This document shows positions 1-7,606 of a DNA stretch of 37,917 bases, piece by piece. Origin of the DNA: Methylomonas rosea (GTDB taxonomy: Bacteria > Pseudomonadota > Gammaproteobacteria > Methylococcales > Methylomonadaceae); NCBI RefSeq assembly GCF_024505055.1, contig NZ_JANIBL010000050.1:1-37917 (forward strand). The letters are read 5' to 3'. A program made the position numbers and the translations under genes. Position 1 is the stretch's first letter. The number at the start of each line of letters is the position of its first letter. The notes beneath the pieces are model-generated. The model was not told the origin of the DNA. It made no database searches and saw only the letters and a list, made by a program, of their open reading frames with translations.

Positions 1-1244
1 ACTTCAGACATCTCCGGACGCATCGCCAGGATTGCAAACATCACCGGGATGTTGTCGATCAGGGCTGAAATGACGCCGACCAGCACATTGGCTGGCGTGG
101 CACCAAGTTCGCCATACAGAAACACGGATAAATGCTTTAGGTAGCCGAGAAAGTTCATCCCGCCCACGCACAACACTACCCCATAGAAAAACAGCAAGGT
201 GTCCCACTCCATCCGCGCCAAATGGTGGAAAACGTCGAAGCGCAAACTATCCTCGCTGCCGGCATCCGGGGTTTCCTCGCCGGACATGGGATCGAGGCCC
301 AAATCCGGTTCGTCCCGGTGGGTAATATGCAGGAAATAGCCGAACAATTGCAGATAGGTCAGACCAGCCATCATGCCGACCGCAGCCGGCAGTTGCAGGC
401 TATTCTGAAAGCCGACTGCCGTCAGGACCGTGAGCAGAAATAACACCACGATGCGCTTGGCGCCACGGCGGGTGACGACCTTTGCATGAATGGGCGCCGG
501 CTGAGTTTTGGGAATGGCAAAATGCATGATCGTAGCGGGAATTAGAAAGTTGACCACCGAGGGTACGAACAACTTGAAGAAGGTCCAGAATTCGATGATG
601 CCCTTTTGCCAGACCATCAAAGTGGTGATGTCGCCGAACGGACAAAACGCGCCGCCAGCATTGGCGGCTACCACGGTATTGACACAGGATACGCCGACGA
701 ATTTGGGATTATCCTTGCCGACCGCCATCACCACCGCGCACATCAACATGGCGGTGGTCATGTTATTGGACACCGAGGAGATAAAGAACGCCAAAATCCC
801 TGTCACCCAAAACAGCTGGCGGTAATTCAAACCCTGGTTTACCAACCAAGCCCGCAGACTATCGAATACTCGTCGCTCTTCCATGGCATTGATATAGGCA
901 ATGGAGACGATCAGAAATAGCAACAACTCGCCGTAGTCCAATACATCATGCCGAATCGCCGTTTCAGCAACCGACGATAGGCCTTGATCCTTATAAACTA
1001 GCGCAATCGCCACCCAAATCAACGCCGCTGCCAGCATCATCGGTTTGGATTTGCGTAATTCCAAAACTTCTTCGAGTACCACAAAGAGATAGGCGATCGT
1101 AAATATGCCTATACACAGGAAGCCGACTCCATGTCCGCTTAAATCCAGGGCTTGAGATAAGCTTTCAGCCAGCACGTTGGTTGAAAATAACATTAGTCCG
1201 GCACCTGCTAATGAGCCGAGCAAAACCTTATTAAAATCTTTCAT
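1..1244 (-). CDS. nhaD: NhaD-type Na+/H+ antiporter (3' end beyond window)
   Basis: The frame stays open from 1244 to the left edge, giving about 414 residues with the C-terminus outside the window. It begins with a hydrophobic leader ending near NVLA, as in NhaD proteins that carry a signal-like first segment. It then has the family pattern of many membrane segments with the stretches ELRKSKPMMLAA, SSVSNNMTTAMLM, GGAFCPFGDITTLMVW and LIDNIPVMFA, which are typical of the NhaD/ArsB ion transporter superfamily. The family exchanges internal Na+ or Li+ for external protons at the inner membrane and supports growth at high salt or alkaline pH. I chose ATG 1244 because GGAAG lies 5 bases upstream and the leader starts there. 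In-frame ATGs at 1256 and 1316 would add a charged extension. It lies 120 bp downstream of marR in the same direction, so cotranscription is plausible. Confidence 0.9.
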   Translation of the reverse strand, partial: MKDFNKVLLGSLAGAGLMLFSTNVLAESLSQALDLSGHGVGFLCIGIFTIAYLFVVLEEVLELRKSKPMMLAAALIWVAIALVYKDQGLSSVAETAIRHDVLDYGELLLFLIVSIAYINAMEERRVFDSLRAWLVNQGLNYRQLFWVTGILAFFISSVSNNMTTAMLMCAVVMAVGKDNPKFVGVSCVNTVVAANAGGAFCPFGDITTLMVWQKGIIEFWTFFKLFVPSVVNFLIPATIMHFAIPKTQPAPIHAKVVTRRGAKRIVVLFLLTVLTAVGFQNSLQLPAAVGMMAGLTYLQLFGYFLHITHRDEPDLGLDPMSGEETPDAGSEDSLRFDVFHHLARMEWDTLLFFYGVVLCVGGMNFLGYLKHLSVFLYGELGATPANVLVGVISALIDNIPVMFAILAMRPEMSE

Positions 1245-1324
1245 ACAGTCTTCCATCTCGGTAGTACGGTGACCCGCTTTAGCGTCATCGTTCTCAATAT
1301 CACTTCCCAAATTCATACTCCAGT

Positions 1325-1339
1325 AACAACGCTGTTGTT
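1325..1339. repeat. 15-bp palindrome between marR and nhaD
   Basis: AACAAC-GCT-GTTGTT is a perfect inverted repeat in the gap between the end of marR and the start of nhaD. It could be a regulator site or a weak RNA hairpin. It differs from the tandem AAACAnTGTTT sites upstream of marR and clc. Its function is unknown. Confidence 0.4.
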
Positions 1340-1364
1340 GTCTCTGTCGGGTTGGCCTAAACGT

Positions 1365-1916
1365 TCATTCTTTCCTTTTGCTGGACGGCGACTTTTTAGG
1401 TAGCGGATTAATAGGCTGCATCGCCGCTTCGTCATCCTTAATTTTCATTTCTTTAACAAGCAGATCGAGATTCTTGGCAAGAGACTTGAGAACATTCTCC
1501 GGCAAGTCAAATAACGCATGCTGCAAAATGCCTTGTGGCGGCGACGACACTTGGTTTAATAACTCAGAACCCTCCTGAGTCAACGTCAGTGTGACAACCC
1601 GCTGATCCTGGCTAACGCGCTCCCGCATGATTAATCCTTTCTTGGCCAGCTTATCGAGCATATTACTGGCGGTGGAATGATGAATCGACATCGCCTTGGC
1701 CAGCTCCGTGACTTTCAATCCCGGATTTTTTGACAATTCCCACAAGGCCCACAACTGTGCGCTGGTGACACCGCAATGCGTTTCAACCCATTGCGAATGT
1801 TGCTGAACAGCTTTAAAAATCAGTCGAAACTGTTTCAATACCTCATGCGACCACTGTTTGGACTCTTCTGTGTCAGAGGTTTTCAAGGATGTTTTATCTT
1901 TTGGGTTACGAATCAT
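1365..1916 (-). CDS. MarR-family transcriptional regulator
   Basis: The product of about 183 residues has the MarR winged-helix layout. An N-terminal dimerisation helix is followed by the helix-turn-helix stretch ending in SIHHSTASNMLDKLAKKG, then the wing with basic residues (RERVSQDQRVVTLTLT) and a C-terminal helix. MarR proteins are dimeric repressors or activators that often respond to small ligands and commonly control adjacent genes and themselves. ATG 1916 was chosen over an in-frame TTG at 1925; neither has a clear ribosome binding site. The C-terminal 20 residues are Lys/Ser/Pro rich. The gene sits upstream of nhaD on the same strand and divergent from the clc-antiporter pair. A tandem palindromic site about 155 bp upstream is repeated before clc, which suggests autoregulation plus control of the ion transporters (inference). 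Confidence 0.85.
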   Translation of the reverse strand: MIRNPKDKTSLKTSDTEESKQWSHEVLKQFRLIFKAVQQHSQWVETHCGVTSAQLWALWELSKNPGLKVTELAKAMSIHHSTASNMLDKLAKKGLIMRERVSQDQRVVTLTLTQEGSELLNQVSSPPQGILQHALFDLPENVLKSLAKNLDLLVKEMKIKDDEAAMQPINPLPKKSPSSKRKE

Positions 1917-1925
1917 GTTCGGCAA

Positions 1926-2319
1926 AATTTTCGTTCAAAGACATTATTATCCACCAAACCGTTGTTGTGCCTAGATCTGCTCCAGCTTCCCGAGTGCTGA
2001 ATCGGTTGCAACCTAAAACTAATTTCTTTAGAAAGGCAATAGCGGCACTTACTGGTTTTTTATGTTTGGGCAAACAATGTTTGCATAAACATTATGCGGT
2101 TATATAATGCCCCCTGGCAAGTCTGAGGGCGGCTCAACTGATGTGAAGATGCTTGATGTGGTTTCAAAAGTCGAAAATACGTTGAAATAACTGCCCCTTA
2201 GCTTGCCTCCAACACATGAGGTTGACGCGAAATAGAATGTCAGTACATGTCCTAATTCGGCTAATTGAACACCTTTCTTTTTCAATAGGAACTGTTTCAA
2301 AGCAACATAAAAATACGAA
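1926..2319. other. Gap between marR and small lipoprotein-like ORF
   Basis: Apart from site A and the candidate promoter, I see no gene of convincing length here. A 27-codon ATG frame beginning near 2107 and a 66-codon minus-strand frame at 2100-2300 lack recognisable domains or ribosome binding sites. The base composition is lower in G+C than in the flanking genes, consistent with decayed or acquired DNA. Confidence 0.4.
2071..2120 (-). promoter_or_regulatory. Candidate marR promoter with tandem operator (site A)
   Basis: CAAACAATGTTT (2071-2082) and TAAACATTATGC (2086-2097) form two imperfect copies with a period of 15 bp. The first contains AAACA-A-TGTTT, a palindrome. On the minus strand TTGCCA (2115-2120) and CATAAT (2091-2096) lie 18 bp apart as a plausible sigma-70 pair, so the operator covers the -10 and start region. 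The leader to marR would be about 165 bases. Site B upstream of clc has the same pattern. Confidence 0.5.
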
Positions 2320-2454
2320 ATGACGATGTTTCCAAAAAATCATATCAGGCGTTTCATATATTGGGTGTGCCTGACTTCCTTCATGTTACTGACATCCTGC
2401 TGCGGACAACAGAACGCGGTTCCTATCGATAAATCGTCGTCTACGACGGCGTAA
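2320..2454 (+). CDS. Tiny lipoprotein-like ORF, 44 residues
   Basis: The frame runs from ATG 2320 (or ATG 2326) to TAA 2452-2454. It encodes a basic N-terminus, a hydrophobic segment and a lipobox-like LLTSC followed by CGQQN. This resembles a type II signal peptide with a very short mature part, as in entericidin-like peptides. No strong ribosome binding site is visible. The mature region is only about 18 residues, so it may be the surviving 5' end of a longer gene. A second lipoprotein-like ORF with the similar sequence CGQNN after its cysteine starts at 2764. Function unknown. Confidence 0.35.
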   Translation: MTMFPKNHIRRFIYWVCLTSFMLLTSCCGQQNAVPIDKSSSTTA

Positions 2455-2763
2455 ATCGGCAAATCAGTTTCAAATTTTAGGAAATCCACTAGATCAGCAA
2501 GTTCCAATTAAGGACGATTTTGTCAAACTACGGTAACGCCTTCGTTATTGAGCTCAAATCGCCCAATCTGCTTGACGAGCCGGACATTACGCTTATCCAG
2601 CAGTTCACCGACTTGAACCGTGTATTAAGATAGGAAAGCGCGGATGGCATCGAATCGAAATCGTAGCAGGACTTGGTTTTGTGCCGTCCAAGACGCGGCG
2701 ACTATTGCGATTACTTTGCTAAAGCAATATGCCCCTAAGCCCTCAACGTTTTTAAGAATCCAA
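2455..2763. other. Gap with a possible gene fragment
   Basis: A frame from 2493 to a TAG at 2631 encodes about 46 residues containing FVIELKSPNLLDEPDITL, which has protein-like character. It has no start codon in context and no recognised family. It may be the remains of a longer gene. Nothing else can be supported here. Confidence 0.3.
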
Positions 2764-3120
2764 ATGCGTTGTGTTGATATGTTTTGTCTTGCCGGTTTGG
2801 TGTGTCTACTAGGTTGCGGGCAAAACAATCCGGAGCTGGTGTCTCAATCCGGACCAGCAAAGCCATCTTCCAGCGCTCTAAAACAAGCAGCTAAAAACTG
2901 TGGCATATCGCTTTCTTATACAAGAACTCGGGAAAATTCAATCAGAAGTATTCGTGGTCGCGACATTTATTCAGACCCGAAGAAACTGGCATGCCTAGTC
3001 CGGTCTAATCGTAAAGCTGCACGCCTTACCGCAGCACCGGAATCCAAAGTGGAAAAGTCTGTCCGATCTTCAACTGGCACCGCAAATTCGGAGAAAAAAG
3101 AATTCAATAGTCGCCACTGA
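2764..3120 (+). CDS. Hypothetical small lipoprotein
   Basis: The frame is open from 2644. I place the start at ATG 2764 (or 2779) because the protein then begins with a hydrophobic stretch (MFCLAGLVCLLGC) and a lipobox LLGC followed by GQNN, which is what a lipoprotein signal should look like. The mature part of about 95 residues is polar, Arg/Lys/Ser rich and without a recognised domain. No ribosome binding site is obvious. A transposase remnant follows directly at 3119. The C-terminal half has the low-complexity look of a degenerating frame, so this may be a partly decayed gene. No function is proposed. Confidence 0.35.
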   Translation: MRCVDMFCLAGLVCLLGCGQNNPELVSQSGPAKPSSSALKQAAKNCGISLSYTRTRENSIRSIRGRDIYSDPKKLACLVRSNRKAARLTAAPESKVEKSVRSSTGTANSEKKEFNSRH

Positions 3121-3280
3121 TACTATCGATTGGCTCCGCTACCCTTATTGCCCTCTCATTGAGACTTGGTTTGCGAGACCGAAACAATTCAGAGGCATCG
3201 CTACCCGATATGACATTTGAAACGCAAAATTGAAAGCGGTAGTTGGCCTCAACATCCAAGGTCTCAAAAGTCGGCAGAGG
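3119..3280 (+). mobile_element. Remnant of an IS5-type transposase C-terminus
   Basis: The plus frame from 3119 reads IETWFARPKQFRGIATRYD and meets a stop (TGA 3218-3220) right after the tyrosine/aspartate. It then continues in the same frame as NAKLKAVVGLNI. This matches the usual end of IS5-group DDE transposases, where a V/IENxFAxLKxxRxIATRYDK block containing the catalytic glutamate precedes a short hydrophobic helix. The rest of the transposase, the DD residues and clear terminal inverted repeats are not visible. I read it as an old deletion product. It lies between the small lipoprotein ORF and the clc promoter. Confidence 0.5.
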
Positions 3281-3341
3281 TATGCGCCGGCTGCCCGTTT
3301 TAAGATAAGTATTCGTTACCGCCAATATTATTGTGTAGCGG

Positions 3342-3380
3342 CAAACATTGTTTACACAAACATTGTTTTGTCTTTAGAAT
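3342..3380 (+). promoter_or_regulatory. Candidate clc promoter with tandem operator (site B)
   Basis: CAAACATTGTTT occurs twice, at 3342-3353 and 3357-3368, as an exact direct repeat with a period of 15 bp. Each copy contains the palindrome AAACA-T-TGTTT. TTTACA (3351-3356) and TAGAAT (3375-3380) are 18 bp apart and could be -35 and -10 elements, so a bound protein would cover the -35 region. The pattern and spacing match site A upstream of marR, pointing to one regulator for both. Confidence 0.55.
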
Positions 3381-3493
3381 GCTGACATCCATACGATTTT
3401 TGATGGCTGGATATTGTGTTCAACTATTAACGTTATCGCGATTGCCTTTTACTTATCCGACATGATAGTTACGGAATTGCCACTCGGGACAAC

Positions 3494-4822
3494 TTGTTGA
3501 AAATTGATCAAGCAGAAACCAAACTCTACCCCTCGGCAGACGCGGAGCGGCGGAAGAACCGCTTGTTACCACAGGCCGTTTTACTCGGACTGTTGACAGG
3601 TAGCGTTTCAGTACTTTTTCAACTTGCGATGGATAGTGCCGAAGCATTTAGAAATAGCCTTCTAGTCTTCGCGAGTCAGAACACGGAAAGTGGCCCCTGG
3701 TTGATCATGGGCCTAACCGTAATCAGTTTAGTTTTCGCTGTCGACGCGATCAGATGGCTTGCGCCAGAGGCTAGCGGAAGCGGTATCCCGCATATTAAAG
3801 CCATTCTAATAGGACGCCGCCATTTTCGCTGGTTGCGGGTGTTGATTGCCAAGTTTTTTAGCATGATCATCGGGGGGGTCGCAGGCCTGGTAGTCGGGCG
3901 GGCGGGGCCCTGTGTGCATATGGGAAGCGCCATCGGCCAGGGGCTGGCAAATCTTTGGCCAAATAAAAAAAATACCGATCATTTAATTTTGGTCGCAGCC
4001 GGTGGCGGAGCCGGACTCACGGCTGCATTCAACGCGCCGCTTTCTGGATTGACCTTCGTGCTCGAAGAACTTGAGAGGCGGTGTTCTACGCTTGAATTTT
4101 TTACCGCCGCCATCGCATGCCTGACGGCCGACATGGTATGTAGAGCGGTGCTAGGACAACAACCGGCTTTTCATTTCGATAATTTCACAACTCCTCCACT
4201 TAACCTTCTGATCGCATTCTTGCCATTGGGCATTCTTTCCGCCCTATTGGGTAGTTTGTTCACTCGCTCCTTATTATGGGGGCAGCGATTGATTACCTTG
4301 CCCCTTTGGCCCAAATGGTTTTGGTGGCTAACACTGACGATATTGTTAACCGTTACGGCTTGGAAAACCCCCGAATTGTTAGGCGGCGGACATAACTTCG
4401 TGAATGAGATACTGGAAGGTCGGCAACTACCGTTGGAAACGATTGCGTTGTTTTTTATCGGCCGATTTGTCTTAACGATCGTCTGTTCCTGTTCAGGCGC
4501 AGCGGGCGGGATTTTTATGCCAGTTCTGGTATTGGGCGCACTGCTGGGTTGGTCAGTCGGTGTAGCCATACAACTACTGTTCCCAGAATTAAATGTGGAC
4601 TCAAAGTTATTTGCCGTGGTTGGCATGGCGGCCTATTTTAGTGGAGTGGTACAAGCGCCATTAACTGCTATCGTGTTGATCATCGAGATGACTAGCAACT
4701 ACACATTGATTTTGCCGCTATTCATCGCCTGTTTTTCAGCATTACTGATAGCGAATTGGTTGGGAAACCCACCAGTTTATGAAGCGTTACTGGAAAATGA
4801 TTTGCGAAAAGATCGAATTTAG
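3494..4822 (+). CDS. clcA: ClC-family chloride transporter lacking the gating glutamate
   Basis: This 442-residue membrane protein has the ClC signature motifs: GSGIP (residues 95-99), GRAGPCVHMG (135-144), the EE pair at 191-192, GGIFMP, and a tyrosine in PPVYEALL near residue 429. In E. coli ClC the GREGP glutamate (E148) gates Cl- and couples it to H+. Here the codon at 3902-3904 is GCG, giving Ala137 at the same distance (41 residues) from the GSGIP serine. The internal proton glutamate (E203 equivalent, E192) is kept. In ClC-ec1 an E148A mutant is known to lose proton coupling, so this protein may move chloride passively (inference). No CBS domains are present. The start is TTG 3494; a second TTG follows at once and no ATG lies upstream in frame. 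The antiporter gene follows, with 65 bp between stop and the preferred start. Confidence 0.88.
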   Translation: MLKIDQAETKLYPSADAERRKNRLLPQAVLLGLLTGSVSVLFQLAMDSAEAFRNSLLVFASQNTESGPWLIMGLTVISLVFAVDAIRWLAPEASGSGIPHIKAILIGRRHFRWLRVLIAKFFSMIIGGVAGLVVGRAGPCVHMGSAIGQGLANLWPNKKNTDHLILVAAGGGAGLTAAFNAPLSGLTFVLEELERRCSTLEFFTAAIACLTADMVCRAVLGQQPAFHFDNFTTPPLNLLIAFLPLGILSALLGSLFTRSLLWGQRLITLPLWPKWFWWLTLTILLTVTAWKTPELLGGGHNFVNEILEGRQLPLETIALFFIGRFVLTIVCSCSGAAGGIFMPVLVLGALLGWSVGVAIQLLFPELNVDSKLFAVVGMAAYFSGVVQAPLTAIVLIIEMTSNYTLILPLFIACFSALLIANWLGNPPVYEALLENDLRKDRI

Positions 4823-4887
4823 TGAAGGGTTCGTTAAATTGGCCTGACATTCCAGTGTTGTTAACCCGCAAAAATCCAGGAGACTCC

Positions 4888-6048
4888 ATGGAATCTTATC
4901 GTATAGCAGTATTTGTCATAGCCCTGGTGGCGGCTTTCGCTCCTTTACTGGTCAAAATACCGACGCGCTTTCGAATGCCGGTTGTGGTCGCTGAAATGCT
5001 TTTGGGGATGATTGTCGGTCCTCATATATTCAACTGGGTATCTCCTGATGGTTTAGTGGGTATGCTTGGCGAGTTAGGTCTGACATTTTTGCTCTTTATG
5101 GTGGGCCTGGAAATCAATCTCGAGGAAATTCAAGGCAAACCCTTGACCATTGCCGTCGGCGGATGGCTGCTGTCATTTAGCGTGGCCATGGCTTGTATGT
5201 ATGTCGTACATGCCATTGGCCTGATTCAGGCAACACCGCTGTTGGCCGCCGCTGCCTTGTCGACCACCGCACTTGGCATATTGGCGCCCATACTAAGGGA
5301 TGAAGGGATTTCGACTACGGATTTCGGCAAGTTGCTGCTGTCGGCGGCGGCGATGGGCGAGTTCGGCCCGTTAATTGTCGTCTCCCTATTGGTCATCCCA
5401 ACTCATAGCACATTCTTGCATACCGTTTTCATTGTGGCCTTCGTAGGGATTACTTTTGTGATTGCGGATATTGCAGTCAATGCCCGCTTTTCTTCGTTAA
5501 TAAAACTCCTCGCCCAAACCATGCAAAGTACCGGTCAATTGCCGGTGAGACTCTGTATTGCCCTCCAAGCCCTGTTGGTGGTTTTAGCAGGCGAGTTTGG
5601 ATTGAATGTGGTGGTTGGTGCATTCGCGGCTGGCATGGTCGTGGGTCTTGCCAGTAAAGGTGACGGTGGCGTGATTCTCCGGCAGAAACTGGATGCGATT
5701 GGTTATGGATTCTTAATTCCCATTTTCTTCATAGTTGCCGGCATGAAATTTGACATCAGTGCACTGTGGGCAAACCCACTGGTGCCGGTCCAGGTGACCT
5801 GCTTGTTAGGGCTGTTAATCGTGGTGCGGGGTGCGCCGATAGTGCTTTATAATCAAACGTTAGCACCAAAAGACAGGTTGCCGTTTGCGCTGTATTCCGC
5901 AACGGGTCTACCCTTGATCGTCATCATTACCGAAATTGGTGTTTCGTCCGGCCTCATGGCCCCGGATCGCGCGGCGGTTCTAGTCAGTGCCGGCATGATT
6001 TCTGTTTTGCTGTTTCCTCTCCTTGCCGAACGAATTAGAGGGAGTTAG
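4888..6048 (+). CDS. CPA2-type cation/proton antiporter (Kef/NapA-like membrane domain)
   Basis: The 386-residue protein is almost entirely membrane segments and begins like CPA2 antiporters, with FRMPVVVAEMLLGMIVGPHI and then GLTFLLFMVGLEI. Later elements such as VVVGAFAAGMVVG and FIVAGMKFD also fit the Na+/H+ exchanger family Pfam domain. It lacks the C-terminal TrkA-N (NAD-binding) domain found in KefB/KefC, so it is more like a simple NapA/GerN-type antiporter. The open frame extends back to a GTG at 4822 that overlaps the clc stop. I chose ATG 4888 because AGGAG sits 7 bases upstream. It is probably cotranscribed with clc and shares its regulation. Coupling cation (Na+ or K+) is not determinable from sequence. 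Confidence 0.85.
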   Translation: MESYRIAVFVIALVAAFAPLLVKIPTRFRMPVVVAEMLLGMIVGPHIFNWVSPDGLVGMLGELGLTFLLFMVGLEINLEEIQGKPLTIAVGGWLLSFSVAMACMYVVHAIGLIQATPLLAAAALSTTALGILAPILRDEGISTTDFGKLLLSAAAMGEFGPLIVVSLLVIPTHSTFLHTVFIVAFVGITFVIADIAVNARFSSLIKLLAQTMQSTGQLPVRLCIALQALLVVLAGEFGLNVVVGAFAAGMVVGLASKGDGGVILRQKLDAIGYGFLIPIFFIVAGMKFDISALWANPLVPVQVTCLLGLLIVVRGAPIVLYNQTLAPKDRLPFALYSATGLPLIVIITEIGVSSGLMAPDRAAVLVSAGMISVLLFPLLAERIRGS

Positions 6049-6283
6049 TAACATCGAGCTTCAATGGTTAGCATCGGTTATTGATGAATGGTAGAACTGT
6101 CGCCAACTGTTGTTTGGAATTATTGCAAATAGGTGAAACTGTATGGCAATACGGTACCGGCTAATACAGGCTCAGTTGCTTATATCCTCGGCCGAAACGT
6201 CGTGTAATTCGTTGGTGTTTGAATCGCACAACGGAACTGTTTTGGAATCCGAACGGCTTCAAACGCAAACCGTTTATCGATAC
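6049..6283. other. Convergent gap between antiporter and GH5 genes
   Basis: Both flanking genes end here. I see no clear rho-independent terminator and no gene. A 61-codon plus-strand frame at 6143-6328 has no ribosome binding site or known domain and overlaps the end of the GH5 gene. Confidence 0.4.
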
Positions 6284-7606
6284 TTAATTGACCATACCAA
6301 TAATTTTCTGTCCCTCTGGTTTTTCTAATTTAGAAGGTAAGGCTCGATTGGGCCGCTTCAGGTCTCGGCTTGAGGTTGCTTTTTGCATGGCATTAATAAC
6401 GGTAGAGTTCGGTGAAAAATATTCCAGCGTGTTCCACTGACTCCATTTCTGTTTAATCGTGTTTAAATCGTCCGCCGCAATATCGGCAACATTGCTGTTG
6501 TGCCCTGCTGCGTTGTACATACCCCAGTTGTTGCGGCCCACTACCTTATAAGACCAAGTTGTCCAGTGACTGCCGGTTTCTGTAAATTGCTGAAGCCCGT
6601 AATTCCAGGATTCAGCATTTTCAAACAGCGTGAACTCCCCTATAAAATGCGGTACGTTATATGTTGAACCCCATTTTTGAGCATCTTGTATCCACCCATC
6701 CACGGAGTTTTTCATCACCGTGAAATCGTTATTGTTTTGCCATTGGTAATAATGCAAGGAGTAGACGACGTTCTCCCAGTTTTTTTCTTGGGGATTGGGA
6801 AGAGTATCCCACCACCAGATAGCTTCCATAATGATGATATGGTCGGGATCGATCCTACGGATTGCGTGATACAGACGGTCGTAAAGATTAACCACCTCGG
6901 AACCCATCCTGCCGGGAAAGGTCTCGGAGGGTTCATTCAGCAGGTCGTAACCGGCCACGGCGGCATTGTCCTTAAAACGCGCGGCAAGGGTTTCCCAAAA
7001 CTCTACCAGTTGACTCTGATAAAGCGGAGAGGAGTAAAGCAGAGTGCCGTTTTGCCGACCTGAATGATGGGCTCCGTTTTGTGACCCCGGCGCCCCGTGC
7101 AGATCAAGGATGGTGTAGAGTCCATATTCCAGGGCTTTGTTAACGGTCCACTCAATTCTGGATAAATCAATGGCACCGGTATCGTCCAGTCGCCAGTGGC
7201 CTTCGTCATCCATATGGTTAAATGCAAATATCGGCAAACGGATACAATTTAGACCGGCTTCGGCGATGTTCTTGAAATCGTTTTCTGTGATCCAGGAATC
7301 CCAGTATGTGTTGTAAAGATCCCAGACAATCTCTTTTCCAAATCGATTGGTGAGAATATTTCGAGCATCCCACTCATTTGATGCCCCGGCTAATGGCGAC
7401 ATCCAAGGTTCATGGCCCCGCCAGCCTCCTAGATTGGTGCCGTAAAGATGAACCTCTTTACCGGCGCCGTAATTGTCCCTGATCTCCATTCCGTTCACTT
7501 TAAGGAAATCCGACGCAAAACAACTTAAAGGAGACAAAAACGTCAATGTCCATAATGTGGCTGCTGCTCTAGGCAGGATTAGGGGACAAGCAGCTTTTAG
7601 TTTCAT
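6284..7606 (-). CDS. Secreted GH5-family glycoside hydrolase, exo-1,3-beta-glucanase-like
   Basis: The 440-residue protein has a signal peptide (basic start, hydrophobic core, end near CFASD). A GH5 TIM barrel follows. Landmarks are GTNLGGW (57-62), which resembles the GVNLGGW start of fungal exo-1,3-beta-glucanases, DLHGAPGSQNG (168-178), the acid/base glutamate in LLNEP (E225) and the nucleophile in FIGEF (E324). It should cleave a beta-glucan in the periplasm or outside the cell; the exact substrate is not determined. ATG 7606 was chosen over upstream in-frame starts because it opens the signal peptide, though no good ribosome binding site precedes it. It follows amylosucrase on the same strand across a 408-bp gap, so it probably has its own promoter. 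The last 35 residues are basic and poorly defined. Confidence 0.85.
   Translation of the reverse strand: MKLKAACPLILPRAAATLWTLTFLSPLSCFASDFLKVNGMEIRDNYGAGKEVHLYGTNLGGWRGHEPWMSPLAGASNEWDARNILTNRFGKEIVWDLYNTYWDSWITENDFKNIAEAGLNCIRLPIFAFNHMDDEGHWRLDDTGAIDLSRIEWTVNKALEYGLYTILDLHGAPGSQNGAHHSGRQNGTLLYSSPLYQSQLVEFWETLAARFKDNAAVAGYDLLNEPSETFPGRMGSEVVNLYDRLYHAIRRIDPDHIIIMEAIWWWDTLPNPQEKNWENVVYSLHYYQWQNNNDFTVMKNSVDGWIQDAQKWGSTYNVPHFIGEFTLFENAESWNYGLQQFTETGSHWTTWSYKVVGRNNWGMYNAAGHNSNVADIAADDLNTIKQKWSQWNTLEYFSPNSTVINAMQKATSSRDLKRPNRALPSKLEKPEGQKIIGMVN

Noticed and set aside
508..920. Plus-strand ORFs opposite nhaD
   Set aside because: They are antisense shadows of a well-supported membrane transporter frame.
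2100..2300. Minus-strand 66-codon ORF starting MKQFLLKKKG
   Set aside because: No family similarity or ribosome binding site, and it covers the marR promoter region.
4822..4887. Upstream GTG start for the CPA2 antiporter overlapping the clc stop
   Set aside because: ATG 4888 has an AGGAG at proper distance and starts the protein at the family-typical point.
6143..6328. Plus-strand ORF of 61 codons between the antiporter and GH5 genes
   Set aside because: No ribosome binding site or domain, and it runs into the end of the convergent GH5 gene.
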